A DNA stretch of 64,000 nt from Limnobacter humi (GTDB lineage: Bacteria; Pseudomonadota; Gammaproteobacteria; Burkholderiales; Burkholderiaceae_B): contig NZ_JANIGO010000001.1 of NCBI RefSeq assembly GCF_024518835.1, forward strand, positions 744,001-808,000, in the 5' to 3' direction. A program made the translations under genes and the position numbers. The notes under the pieces are model-generated. The model was not told the DNA's origin, made no database searches, and worked only from the letters and a program-made list of their open reading frames with translations. Shown here in pieces: positions 1 through 8,087 of this stretch (position 1 is its first letter; each line of letters opens with the position of its first letter).

Positions 1-595
1 GGCTTTGTAAACTGCCAGGCTGGGTATTGGTGTCATCGCCCAGGTTCACGCAAGGGAAGGTGGCATTCAAGCCAGCATCGGCTGCGCGCTGGCGCGCCAG
101 GTCACACACCGTGCTGCCCGCCACCACCACCGCACCGCTGTGCCCCGCCACGTAGCCCACATCGGCCGCATGGTCAAAATGGCCATGGCCCACCAAAATT
201 GCTTCCGGCTTGATCGCAGCCAACTCCTCGCGCCCGATCGGCACATAGTTGGCATGCAGCCCCACAATTTCCCAGGCGTCGAGCAAAAATACATGGCCCT
301 GCCCCGCCACAATAAAGCTGGAAACCCCCACCCACCACAATTTCACAGTGCTTTGATCGACAGCATTGGGGCCTAGAATGCGGTCGCGGGCAGCCTGCGT
401 GACAGGGTCCACCTGGGGCGCTGCGGGCAAGGGTTTGAAGTTGTTCACCCCAAACACCTGTGGACGGGTTTCTGCGGGCTGAATATTGGCAGACGGCTGC
501 TGCGCGCCCGGCGTTGTGCTGCCGTCCATGCAAGCAGAAACAGACCAGAGCGCCATGGCAGCGAAACAGGACAAAGCGAGGCGGGCGAGAAGCAT
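1..595 (-). CDS. MBL-fold metallo-hydrolase lipoprotein (3' end outside window)
   Basis: The frame is open from an ATG at 593-595 to the left edge, so about 198 N-terminal residues are visible and the C-terminus is missing. The first 22 residues form a signal peptide ending in a lipobox-like S-A-C, so the product is probably an outer-membrane or periplasmic lipoprotein. About residue 135 lies GHGHFDHAAD, the HxHxDH zinc-binding motif of the metallo-beta-lactamase fold, preceded by a typical beta-sandwich start (KLWWVGVSSFIV...). The substrate cannot be told from this part; members of this fold include hydrolases of many esters and lactones. Family call is firm, specific role unknown. Confidence 0.8.
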   Translation of the reverse strand, partial: MLLARLALSCFAAMALWSVSACMDGSTTPGAQQPSANIQPAETRPQVFGVNNFKPLPAAPQVDPVTQAARDRILGPNAVDQSTVKLWWVGVSSFIVAGQGHVFLLDAWEIVGLHANYVPIGREELAAIKPEAILVGHGHFDHAADVGYVAGHSGAVVVAGSTVCDLARQRAADAGLNATFPCVNLGDDTNTQPGSLQS

Positions 596-698
596 GGTTG
601 GATTGGCCAGGTGAATTGGATGTTGTACCCGACAGACCCGATAACGGATGTTGCCAAGCCAGCGCAGGGACCGCCCCCTTCAGATTCGACAGGCTACC

Positions 699-1382
699 TC
701 AAACCCGCCCCACCACCGGAATACCGGCGCCGTGAATATCACGTGCGGCATTGGACAACAGAAACGCGATGACTTCGGCCAATGATTGGGGCTGCACCCA
801 GGTTTCAGGATCAGCATCGGGCATGCTGTCGCGGTTGGCGGGGGTGTCGATGATGCTAGGCAGCACCGCATTCACACGGATGCCCAGTGCCTTGTTTTCT
901 GCGGCCAGGCTCTCAGTCAGGCGCAACACAGCCGACTTGGCGGCCGCGTACGCAGCCATGCCCACGCCACCCTGTGCGGCAGCGGCCGAGCCCACATTCA
1001 CAATGACTCCGCTTTGCTGAGCCTGGAATTGTGGCAATACGGCTTGGCACAGGTTGACGGCTGTGTGCACATTGGTTGCAAACAGGCTGCTCCAGGTGTC
1101 GAGGCTGCCCTCCGCCTGGGTTTCCCAGGCGAAACCTCCCGCAATATTCACCACCGCATCAATTTGACCGAAGTATTCCCAAGCCTGACTCACCACTTCC
1201 TGAGCATGCTCCGGCAAGGTCAAGTCCACATTGCCGATCGACACGGCATCGGTCTCGCCATCCCAATCGGGTTGGTTCAGGTCCACCAGCAGCAGCCGGT
1301 AGCCCGCCTGTCCCAGGTGGGTGGCAACGGCCTGTCCCAAGTTACCGGCCGCACCGGTGATGATGGCCACGGGGTTGTTCAC
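699..1382 (-). CDS. Short-chain dehydrogenase/reductase (SDR)
   Basis: 227-residue classical SDR, an NAD(P)-dependent oxidoreductase of unknown substrate. The cofactor loop TGAAGNLG follows the first beta strand near residue 9, NIAGG sits where the NNAG motif is expected, and the catalytic Tyr-Lys pair is in YAAAKSA, with the Ser upstream in NVGSAAAAQG. The GTG start at 1380-1382 is chosen because AGGAGAGG lies just upstream and because it places the Rossmann strand at the N-terminus; an upstream in-frame extension lacks SDR character. It is divergent from the HExxH-protein gene. No operon partner is evident. Confidence 0.85.
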   Translation of the reverse strand: MNNPVAIITGAAGNLGQAVATHLGQAGYRLLLVDLNQPDWDGETDAVSIGNVDLTLPEHAQEVVSQAWEYFGQIDAVVNIAGGFAWETQAEGSLDTWSSLFATNVHTAVNLCQAVLPQFQAQQSGVIVNVGSAAAAQGGVGMAAYAAAKSAVLRLTESLAAENKALGIRVNAVLPSIIDTPANRDSMPDADPETWVQPQSLAEVIAFLLSNAARDIHGAGIPVVGRV

Positions 1383-1575
1383 AGTCCTCTCCTTGTCGTC
1401 TGAATGGGGTGCGCTCACAGGCGCGATGGGCTGAATTGTGACACGTCTGCCCACCCAGCAGCGGTTACGAAATCCCTTCATGCCCCCTCAGACGGGCCTC
1501 CCCATTCCGGGGCCACACCGCTTCGGGCAATGCGCCTGGCCAAGCGCCCCGCCGATGAACCTTCATGAGGAACGA

Positions 1576-2223
1576 ATGTGGGGACCGACCATGTGGAGCG
1601 GATTATTTTTTGGATTGATCAGCCTGTTTACACCCCAGGCCTCGTTGCCCGACACCCAAGCCCTGCAAGGCGAGTTGCAGCAATTTGCACAGTACTTCCA
1701 GATTGATGCCCAACGGGTGAAGTTTCGGGACAGCCTGCTGAAAAACCCATCGCCGTTTCTGACTTATGGCGGCAGCAAAGCCTGTGTGGTCCACATCAAC
1801 CACAACGACGATGCCAAGCGCGTGTGGTCTCACTTCGTGAACGCGGGGGCGGAAGGGGCCAGCCAGGCTTTTCTCGCCTTCTCCAGCGGGCATGAACTCA
1901 CCCATTGCATGCTGGCAGAGCCCGGTCGCCGAGCCAGCGCCCGGCAAGCGCTGGAACAGCAATTGGGGGTGATGTTTTCCAGCAATACCCAGTTTGAAGA
2001 AACCCTGGCTGACTTGGTAGGCCTGGCTTATGTGGCCAAGGTCATGCCCGAGCAATACGCCGCCGTGCTGGACCGGTTGAGAGACATCCGCCAGGATTTC
2101 TCCGCCAGCGACCCGGAGCACAACAGCAGCAACAGCCTGCGTGGCGACCATGTGGCCTTTGCCGAGCAGTTGGTCGCACGGTCTGCAGCCAAGGGGCTTC
2201 AAGTGGCCCAGGCTCAACCCTAG
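1576..2223 (+). CDS. Secreted HExxH-motif protein, putative metallopeptidase
   Basis: 215 residues. The N-terminus (MWGPTMWSGLFFGLISLFTP) looks like a signal peptide or anchor. Near the middle is SGHELTHCML, a match to the HExxH zinc motif, and about 35 residues later FEETLADLVGLAYV gives an E-x-x-A-D pattern of the kind that supplies the third zinc ligand in gluzincin-like peptidases. I infer a periplasmic or exported metallopeptidase; the family could not be named. The ATG at 1576 is preferred because GAGGAA precedes it; a second ATG at 1591 is possible. Transcribed divergently from the SDR gene. Confidence 0.6.
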   Translation: MWGPTMWSGLFFGLISLFTPQASLPDTQALQGELQQFAQYFQIDAQRVKFRDSLLKNPSPFLTYGGSKACVVHINHNDDAKRVWSHFVNAGAEGASQAFLAFSSGHELTHCMLAEPGRRASARQALEQQLGVMFSSNTQFEETLADLVGLAYVAKVMPEQYAAVLDRLRDIRQDFSASDPEHNSSNSLRGDHVAFAEQLVARSAAKGLQVAQAQP

Positions 2224-2329
2224 AGCCCGAATCTGACAGCGTTGTCGGTAACTTTACCCTCCACCATTTGAAGGAAGCCCAAGGCGTTGAATTTGCTTCA
2301 TACTGTTTCCACAATAAAAGGAGAGAGGG

Positions 2330-3106
2330 ATGGAGCACACATTCACACGCTTGCTGCTGGCCACTTGCGCTGCAGCAGCTTTTGGCCATGCACAGGCAGA
2401 CGACACCGGCCTGCTGCTCACCACCAGTTTTGACAGCCTGAAAGGCAAATTTGGTCAGGCCCGCGAAACCAAGGCCAGGTCATTCACGGTGGCTGCGACC
2501 TACGTGGGCGACGACTACCGGGCATCGGTGTATGTACCTTACATTTCCCTGGAAGGCCCCGGTACTTTTGTGGGCGGCACAGTGACTGGCAATGCTGGCA
2601 ACGCCACTCGCAAGGTGAGCGGTGTCGGCGACATGCTGGTGAGCTTGTCCAAAGACCTGGTCGGCGGCATTTCTTCAAAAGGCTATGCATTGGCTGCCAC
2701 GGGCCTGGTGAAATTGCCCACGGGCAACGAACAGGAAGGCCTGGGCACCGGCAAAACGGACTATGCCATTCAGGCAGACAACACCTACCGGTTCGACAGT
2801 GGTGTGGCCATCACTGGCACACTGGGCCGCCAGTATTATGGGCAAACGCCCACGCTGCCCCTGCAAGACGGCAACTACCTGACCCTGGGCACCAGCTTCC
2901 CACTGACCAACAGCGTAATTTTCAACCTGAATGCCAGCCGGCGAGACCGCTTGCTCAAAACCTCGGAAGAACGTCGCGAACGGTCGGCCTCCTTGATTTT
3001 TGCTGCCGGGAAAACCTCCGCATTCCAGTTGGGTTACACCACAGGCAGCACCACCGCCAGCCCGGACAGCGTGTATTCCTTCAGCTACATCGGTCAAATC
3101 GATTAA
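2330..3106 (+). CDS. Outer-membrane beta-barrel protein, function unknown
   Basis: 258 residues, with a clear signal peptide (about 22 residues ending AQA) and then a chain of alternating hydrophobic and polar strands with Gly/Thr turns, ending in an aromatic-hydrophobic strand (VYSFSYIGQID) as outer-membrane barrels do. The overall pattern (GVGDMLVSLSKDL, LVKLPTGNEQEGLGTGKTDY) resembles the barrel family annotated as transporters of the MetA phenol-degradation type. That resemblance is from memory, so only the barrel call is firm. A strong ribosome binding site (AAAGGAGAGAGG) precedes the ATG. It sits alone between the HExxH gene and carbonic anhydrase. Confidence 0.65.
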   Translation: MEHTFTRLLLATCAAAAFGHAQADDTGLLLTTSFDSLKGKFGQARETKARSFTVAATYVGDDYRASVYVPYISLEGPGTFVGGTVTGNAGNATRKVSGVGDMLVSLSKDLVGGISSKGYALAATGLVKLPTGNEQEGLGTGKTDYAIQADNTYRFDSGVAITGTLGRQYYGQTPTLPLQDGNYLTLGTSFPLTNSVIFNLNASRRDRLLKTSEERRERSASLIFAAGKTSAFQLGYTTGSTTASPDSVYSFSYIGQID

Positions 3107-3180
3107 ACAGGCTTTTGCACAGCACCGCCCAGTGTTGCACTGCGCTACACTGGGCACACTTCACCTTCGACGAGTGCCCT

Positions 3181-3840
3181 GTGCCCAAAGACCTCAATCA
3201 CCTCTTGGCGTCCAACGCCGAATGGGCCACCGCCCAGGTTGACCGCGATCCCGATTTCTTCAAGCGTCTGCAAGACCAACAATTTCCCGAGTATTACTGG
3301 ATTGGCTGTTCAGATAGCCGAGTGCCAGCCAACACCATTGTGAACCTGCAACCTGGCGAAGTGTTTGTTCACCGCAATGTGGCCAACCAGGTATTCCACG
3401 GCGACCTCAACGGGCAGTCCGCCACCCAGTTTGCCGTGGAAGTACTGCAGGTAAAGCACATCATCATTTGTGGCCATTACGGCTGCTCCGGGGTACGCAT
3501 GGCACTGCGGGGTGACCGCATTGGCCTGGCGGATGCCTGGATTCGCCCCATCCACCAAATTGCACGGCACCATGGCCTGACCACCAACACCCCTGCCGAC
3601 GAGCAGCGCCGTTTCGACCAGTTGTGTGAACTCAACGTGATTGAGCAAGTCAAGCGCATGTGCGAAAGCACCCTGATTGAAGACGCCTGGGAGCGTGGAC
3701 AAGACTTGACCGTGCACGGCTGGGTTTACAGCTTGAAAGACGGGTTGGTGCGCAATCTCCACATCTCGATCGATTCCAGCACCAGCATTGACCAGGCGCA
3801 CGCAAATTCCCTCGAAGCACTCAAAAAACGTTACAGCTGA
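3181..3840 (+). CDS. can: Beta-class carbonic anhydrase
   Basis: 219 residues. Interconverts CO2 and bicarbonate in the cytoplasm. The zinc ligands are visible as Cys43 in WIGCSDSR, and His99 and Cys102 in CGHYGCSG, with the Asp45-Arg47 dyad. These positions match E. coli Can offset by one, which supports the GTG start at 3181 although its Shine-Dalgarno sequence is weak. The C-terminal HGWVYSLKDGLVRNL is also typical. Monocistronic by appearance; the TetR-type operator of the next unit lies 30 bases after its stop. Confidence 0.93.
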   Translation: MPKDLNHLLASNAEWATAQVDRDPDFFKRLQDQQFPEYYWIGCSDSRVPANTIVNLQPGEVFVHRNVANQVFHGDLNGQSATQFAVEVLQVKHIIICGHYGCSGVRMALRGDRIGLADAWIRPIHQIARHHGLTTNTPADEQRRFDQLCELNVIEQVKRMCESTLIEDAWERGQDLTVHGWVYSLKDGLVRNLHISIDSSTSIDQAHANSLEALKKRYS

Positions 3841-3870
3841 GCAATTCTTCGACTAGAATGGGCTGAATAA

Positions 3871-3888
3871 TTCAATCGTTTGTTTGAA
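3871..3888. promoter_or_regulatory. Operator palindrome, atu-type regulon, site 1
   Basis: TCAATCGTTTGTTTGA (3872-3887) differs at two positions from the perfect sites at 8001 and 17038. It has longer flanking symmetry of its own (AATTCAA...TTGAATT). It lies 36 bases before the small-protein/GNAT/TetR unit, so it probably mediates autoregulation of the TetR repressor. Binding is inferred from repetition of the site, not shown. Confidence 0.65.
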
Positions 3889-3923
3889 TTGTTGTTCATT
3901 CCAATTTCTAGGAGACAAGACTC

Positions 3924-4136
3924 ATGGCATTTTCTACCCAATCCAAACTGGGCGACCTGCTGGACAACGACGCGACCAAAGCCATTCTGGAAAAGCACAT
4001 GCCCGGCATTTCCACACACCCCCAGATCGGCATGGGCAAAGGTTTTCCATTGGCCGTGGTGGCCAACTTCTCTGGCGGCATGATCACCCCTGAAATGCTG
4101 GAAAAAGTCGACGCTGACCTGGCAGCACTCGGCTAA
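3924..4136 (+). CDS. Small conserved-looking protein, unknown function
   Basis: 70 residues, no signal peptide or membrane segment. The sequence is helix-forming at both ends (KLGDLLDNDATKAILEKH; EMLEKVDADLAAL) with a Gly/Met-rich middle (IGMGKGFPLAVVANFSGG). A good ribosome binding site (AGGAGA) precedes the ATG. It is the first gene behind operator site 1 and is followed by a GNAT enzyme and a TetR regulator, so it is likely part of the acyl-CoA catabolism regulon. I do not recognise a named family and assign no function. Confidence 0.7.
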   Translation: MAFSTQSKLGDLLDNDATKAILEKHMPGISTHPQIGMGKGFPLAVVANFSGGMITPEMLEKVDADLAALG

Positions 4137-4161
4137 TTCATGCGCCGATGGCCGACACGCC

Positions 4162-4593
4162 ATGCTCAGAATTGACTGCGCAGGCTGGGACATCAACGGC
4201 GAGTGGGCCAAGCCCATTCGCCGTTCTGTTTTTATTGACGAGCAAGGCATCCCCGAACACGAGGAGTGGGATGACAGCGATGGAGTGAGCATGCATGCCA
4301 TTGCTTGGATCAACGGACAGGCGGTGGGCACTGCACGCTTGTTGCCCGAGGGCAAAATTGGCCGCATGGCCGTGTTGCGCGAACACCGAAAGCACGGCAT
4401 TGGCGCAGCGTTGTTGAACACATTGATCGGGAAGGCCCGGGCACAGGGTCACCCCACGGTGCGCCTGAGTGCGCAAGCACATGCTGTTGCCTTTTATGCA
4501 CGGCATGGGTTTGTCACCAGTGGCGCACCACACGAGGAAGTGGGCATCCCCCACCAATGGATGGAATTGAATTTAAAACCTCAAAGGCATTGA
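4162..4593 (+). CDS. GNAT-family N-acetyltransferase
   Basis: 143 residues. The acyl-CoA-binding core is visible: the N-terminal RRSVFIDEQGIPEHEEWD stretch typical of the YjcF/ElaA-like branch, the beta-4 strand IGRMAVLREHRKHGIG containing the R/Q-x-x-G-x-G/A loop, and the C-terminal AVAFYARHGFV. Acts in the cytoplasm on an unknown amine. Lies 25 bases after the 70-residue protein and 2 bases before the TetR start, so the three are probably one transcript. Confidence 0.85.
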   Translation: MLRIDCAGWDINGEWAKPIRRSVFIDEQGIPEHEEWDDSDGVSMHAIAWINGQAVGTARLLPEGKIGRMAVLREHRKHGIGAALLNTLIGKARAQGHPTVRLSAQAHAVAFYARHGFVTSGAPHEEVGIPHQWMELNLKPQRH

Positions 4594-4595
4594 AC

Positions 4596-5183
4596 GTGGC
4601 AAAAACCAGCAAAGAACAGAAAGGCGATGACGGGCGTCGGGGCGAAATTGTTCGCGCCGCTGCCAAGTTGTTTCGGGACAAGGGTTACGATGGTGCCAGC
4701 ATGCGCGCCATCGCCAACGCAGTGGGCATGCAGTGCGGCAGCCCCTTTTACCACTTTGCCAGCAAGCAGGACATTCTGGTGGCCGTGGTGGAGGAAGGCC
4801 TTCGGCAAGGCCTGGAAAAAACACGGGCGGTGGTGGACCCTTCGCTGCGAGCAGAGGCTCAATTCGCAGCCTTGGTCAAGGTGCACCTCAGTATCATTCT
4901 GGAACCGGGCAATGATTTCATTCCGGTAATGCTATACAACTGGCGCTGCCTGGACGCCGTGCACCAACGCCGGTTGATTGCCACCAAGGACGAATACGAT
5001 GCCATTTGGCAATCGGCTGTCAACGGCTTGAGCGAGGCGGGACACTTGGGTGCTGACACCAAGTTCGCACGCCTGATGGTTCTGGGTGCGATGAACTTCA
5101 TGGTGACCTGGTTCAAACCCCGCAAGGGTGAGAACCTTGACACACTCACCACCAAAGTGGTGGAGTTTTTCCTGTCTACTTGA
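4596..5183 (+). CDS. TetR-family transcriptional repressor (AtuR-like)
   Basis: 195 residues. N-terminal TetR helix-turn-helix spans about residues 14-60 (IVRAAAKLFRDKGYDGASMRAIA, then GSPFYHFASKQDIL); the rest is a ligand-binding helical domain. The GTG at 4596 directly follows the GNAT stop and has AAAGG upstream. Known: AtuR of Pseudomonas aeruginosa is a TetR repressor binding inverted repeats before the atu operon. Inference: this protein binds the four TCAAACG-type palindromes in the window, including the one upstream of its own unit, and responds to a terpenoid or branched acyl-CoA. Confidence 0.8.
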   Translation: MAKTSKEQKGDDGRRGEIVRAAAKLFRDKGYDGASMRAIANAVGMQCGSPFYHFASKQDILVAVVEEGLRQGLEKTRAVVDPSLRAEAQFAALVKVHLSIILEPGNDFIPVMLYNWRCLDAVHQRRLIATKDEYDAIWQSAVNGLSEAGHLGADTKFARLMVLGAMNFMVTWFKPRKGENLDTLTTKVVEFFLST

Positions 5184-5190
5184 ATGAAAA

Positions 5191-5216
5191 AACCCGGCAC
5201 ACAGGCCGGGCTTTCT
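5191..5216. terminator. Bidirectional Rho-independent terminator
   Basis: Stem CCCGGC / GCCGGG with a 6-base loop between the convergent TetR gene and the 5233-5976 gene. On the minus strand it is followed by a run of six T; on the plus strand by CTTTCTC. Probably serves both genes. Confidence 0.75.
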
Positions 5217-5232
5217 CAGGGTGCTCTGCATC

Positions 5233-5976
5233 TCAGCGCAACAAACCAACCAGCGATGTGGGGCGGGATGCCACCACGTTCTGGATCACGCTCGACGTTA
5301 CGGCAGTCAGCGCGCTCAACTGACCAGCGCTCATCAGGCTGGCTGTGGTGCTGAGGTTGCCAGCGGCATTCAGGTTGGCCAAACCAGCCACATCCAGTGA
5401 ACCGCTGCCAGCCGCATTGGCAGCCAAGTTCATGCCGCCCATTTGGTCGGCCAAGCCTTGTGCAGCACCCAATACTTTGTTGGTCACACCCTCAACCATG
5501 GCACCGCCTGTTTGGTAAGCTTGATCCAGCTTTGCCGCAGCAGCGTTCATGCCATCGCCATTCAATTCCAGGCTGGCGGTCAGGTTGGCTGCTGCAGAGG
5601 CGGAAGCCTGTTTTGCGGAATCTTGACCAGCATCCGAAGCCTGCTTGGTGCCCTGCTCTGTTTTTGCAGAGTCGGGGGTGCTGGGCGAATCGGTTTTGGC
5701 GGGTGTTGAATCCGCTGTGGGTGCAGGCGCTGGTTTGGCCTCAGGGGCTGGGGCGGGCTTTGCATCGCTGGTTGGCGCCGGTGCGGCTGGGGCACGAACA
5801 AAACTTACTTTGAATTCTGCATTGCCAGAACCTTGTGCAGCCGCCTGCTGACCTTGTGCATAGGCATTGGCAAAGGCGCTGCCCCAGCCCATCAGGCTGG
5901 CTTCAGCGGCGTAGGACACGGTGGGCAGTGTGAAAGCAGAAATGGCGGCAACCAAAGCGATTTTCTTGAAAGTCAT
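5233..5976 (-). CDS. Exported alanine-rich protein, unknown function
   Basis: 247 residues. Signal peptide MTFKKIALVAAISAFTLP...SYA, then a linker of repeated PAPAP/KPAP units (about residues 60-100) and an Ala/Ser/Asn-rich C-terminal half without Cys. Start chosen at ATG 5974-5976 with GGAG upstream. The composition suggests a periplasmic or cell-envelope protein with a flexible spacer. No family recognised. It lies between the TetR regulator and atuA-like gene but has its own leader and terminator and no operator site, so it need not belong to the terpene regulon. Confidence 0.65.
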   Translation of the reverse strand: MTFKKIALVAAISAFTLPTVSYAAEASLMGWGSAFANAYAQGQQAAAQGSGNAEFKVSFVRAPAAPAPTSDAKPAPAPEAKPAPAPTADSTPAKTDSPSTPDSAKTEQGTKQASDAGQDSAKQASASAAANLTASLELNGDGMNAAAAKLDQAYQTGGAMVEGVTNKVLGAAQGLADQMGGMNLAANAAGSGSLDVAGLANLNAAGNLSTTASLMSAGQLSALTAVTSSVIQNVVASRPTSLVGLLR

Positions 5977-6071
5977 GATGTGATCTCCGTTGAGTGGTGG
6001 TTCAGGCCCTGCGTTTGGCCCTACAGACACTTCAACGGAACCACTGTGTAGGAAAAAGATAACTAAGCTGA

Positions 6072-6119
6072 GGGGGCGCACATCCGGGGCTCTCCCCCCA
6101 ACTGCGGGAGGATGCCCCC
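6072..6119. other. GC-rich inverted repeat after the atuA-like gene
   Basis: GGGGG...CATCC (6072-6085) pairs with GGATGCCCCC (6110-6119) with a short bulge and a C-rich loop. It follows the stop of the atuA-like gene on the minus strand and may end that transcript, but no clear T-run follows. Confidence 0.35.
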
Positions 6120-6141
6120 GAGAAATTCAATTACCGCGAAT

Positions 6142-7914
6142 TCATTGTATGGGCATGGTGAGCACCACCTGTGCCATGGCCTTGCCCAATGGGTCGTTTC
6201 GCATGGAGGCCATGCCACCACCGTCCAGTGCACCTTCTATAACGAGGTTAATGGCCTGAACTTGAGGACACTCATAGAGGTGAATGGGTCCACCGACCCA
6301 ATGCGCGAGATAAGCCTGTACACGGTCTGGGCGTGCCACGTATTTCAGCAGTTCATACCAAGCTGGTTTTCGGGCCACCAAACCCACGTTGCTGGTGTTG
6401 CCCTTGTCGCCGCTACGACCATGGGCAATCATGATCAGCGGCTTGCCCTTCAATTCCGCTGGAATGTCCACGGATTTGAATGTTGGGCTCACAGCATGAG
6501 CCTGTATACCAGCGACGCTGTTGACGGGATGATCGGGTTCTTGATAGTCCAACACCACATCACCAACGCTCACCTTGGGTACTTGCAAATGCTTGGGAAC
6601 GAAGGTGCTGAACAGTTTCACCAAAGGCACCACATTGGGCCGACCCATGCCAAAGTTTCCGCTGGTACCGGGTGCATAACTGGTGCCTGCCGGAGCCACT
6701 TCGCGCGAAAAAATGGACAAGGCTTTTTTGTCCATGTGAGTCACTGCCACACGCAATACAGCTTCATGCCCCGCTGGTGTCTTGCTGTGGGGGCCGAGAT
6801 CTGTCTCGGTGCCCAGCACTTCAATGTGAGCGCGGGTATAGTCTGCCAGGCCTTGTCGCTTGAACATGGCACGGGTACGTTCCAGAATCGCTTCGCCGGT
6901 GCGTCGCGCTTTGGCTGCGGCATCAAAACCCGATACAGACAGCAATCCGATGCAACGAAAACCCTCGGGATAGGTGGCGCACACTTTGTACAATTCACTC
7001 GGTGCAATGCCTTTGGCACCGGCAATCCGCACCCGGTTTTCGGCAGTCTGTGTCATGTGGACCGACGTGAAATCGCACACCACATCCGGCAACGCGTAGC
7101 GGGCTGGATCGTGAATTTCATACAACATTTGCTCGGTCGCCACAGCCACATTCACCAAGCCACCGGTGTTGTCCGGTTTGCTCAATTCAAAGCTGCCGTC
7201 CGCTTGCACATCCACCACCGGGTAACCAATATTCGCCCAATCAGGCACTTGTTCCCAGTCGGTGAACAGACCACCGGTTGCCTGCGCACCGCATTCCACC
7301 ATATGCCCAGCCAGGCTGCCCTGCGCCAGCTGATCCAAATCCTGTGGCGTCCAATTGAATTCATGCACCAAAGCACCCAGCACCATGGCACTGTCGACCA
7401 CCCGACCCGTAATCACGATGTCAGCGCCGGCTTTCAATGCTGCCGAAATCGGAAACGCACCCAGGTAGGCGTTGGCTGTCAAAAAAAATGGCGGCGCTGC
7501 CTGCCCAGTGTGCTGATCACGCAGTTCTGCGCCATCCCTGCGCAACTGTGCCAGTGTGGTGGATGCATCGTCGCCACTCACAACGCCAATCGTGACCTCG
7601 CAACCGGCGTCGCTCAGCGCCTGTTTCAGTGCACCGGCACAAGCCAGCGGATTCAATCCACCGGCATTGGCGATGATACGAATACCGCGAGCCTTGGCAA
7701 CCGGTAGCGCTTTCTTCATCAACTCGACAAAGTCCAGCGCATACCCATGTTCCGGGTTTTTCATGCGCATGCCCGCCATGATGGCCAGGGTCAATTCCGC
7801 CAAATAGTCGTACGTGATGTACTGAATACCAGGCACGTTCAGCAACTGCTCGGTGCCCAGGCTGCTGTCACCCCAAAAGCCGCAGGCGCCGCCAATCTTG
7901 ATGGTTCGGGTCAT
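6142..7914 (-). CDS. atuA: AtuA-like acyclic terpene utilisation protein (DUF1446)
   Basis: 590 residues. The N-terminus GGACGFWGDSSLG, then YITYDYLAELTLAIMA, and later NAGGLNPLACA are the hallmarks of the AtuA/DUF1446 family, followed by a C-terminal domain ending near GRSGDKGNTSNVGL. Known: atuA is the first gene of the P. aeruginosa citronellol/geraniol degradation operon; its biochemical role is unsettled. Start is ATG 7912-7914; an extension to 8073 would run through the operator and is rejected. It is divergent from the AtuB-like SDR gene, and the shared 173-base region contains a perfect operator palindrome. Confidence 0.85.
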   Translation of the reverse strand: MTRTIKIGGACGFWGDSSLGTEQLLNVPGIQYITYDYLAELTLAIMAGMRMKNPEHGYALDFVELMKKALPVAKARGIRIIANAGGLNPLACAGALKQALSDAGCEVTIGVVSGDDASTTLAQLRRDGAELRDQHTGQAAPPFFLTANAYLGAFPISAALKAGADIVITGRVVDSAMVLGALVHEFNWTPQDLDQLAQGSLAGHMVECGAQATGGLFTDWEQVPDWANIGYPVVDVQADGSFELSKPDNTGGLVNVAVATEQMLYEIHDPARYALPDVVCDFTSVHMTQTAENRVRIAGAKGIAPSELYKVCATYPEGFRCIGLLSVSGFDAAAKARRTGEAILERTRAMFKRQGLADYTRAHIEVLGTETDLGPHSKTPAGHEAVLRVAVTHMDKKALSIFSREVAPAGTSYAPGTSGNFGMGRPNVVPLVKLFSTFVPKHLQVPKVSVGDVVLDYQEPDHPVNSVAGIQAHAVSPTFKSVDIPAELKGKPLIMIAHGRSGDKGNTSNVGLVARKPAWYELLKYVARPDRVQAYLAHWVGGPIHLYECPQVQAINLVIEGALDGGGMASMRNDPLGKAMAQVVLTMPIQ

Positions 7915-8000
7915 GGTGATTCCGAAAAAGTGCAAACAATGAAATCGGGAAGTTGTATCCTCAGCAAGGCATCCCCGTTGAATCGTGGTTAGAATAACAA

Positions 8001-8016
8001 TCAAACGTTCGTTTGA
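8001..8016. promoter_or_regulatory. Operator palindrome, site 2 (atuA/atuB divergent promoter)
   Basis: TCAAACGTTCGTTTGA, a perfect 7-2-7 inverted repeat in the middle of the divergent promoter region, identical to the site at 17038. Predicted binding site of the TetR repressor encoded at 4596-5183, controlling both directions. Confidence 0.75.
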
Positions 8017-8087
8017 ATAGTTGTTTGCTGTTTCCTCAAACGATATTCCCGCACACCGCATCCACTCATGCATTCATTGAGGCCACT

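Noticed and set aside
6112-7707. 531-codon open frame opposite the atuA-like gene
   Set aside because: Entirely antisense to a clear DUF1446 gene, His/Gln/Cys-rich composition typical of a shadow frame, no domain.
8013-8087. Upstream extension of the AtuB-like protein from a TTG codon
   Set aside because: It would begin inside the operator and lacks a ribosome binding site; GTG 8088 with GAGG is better.
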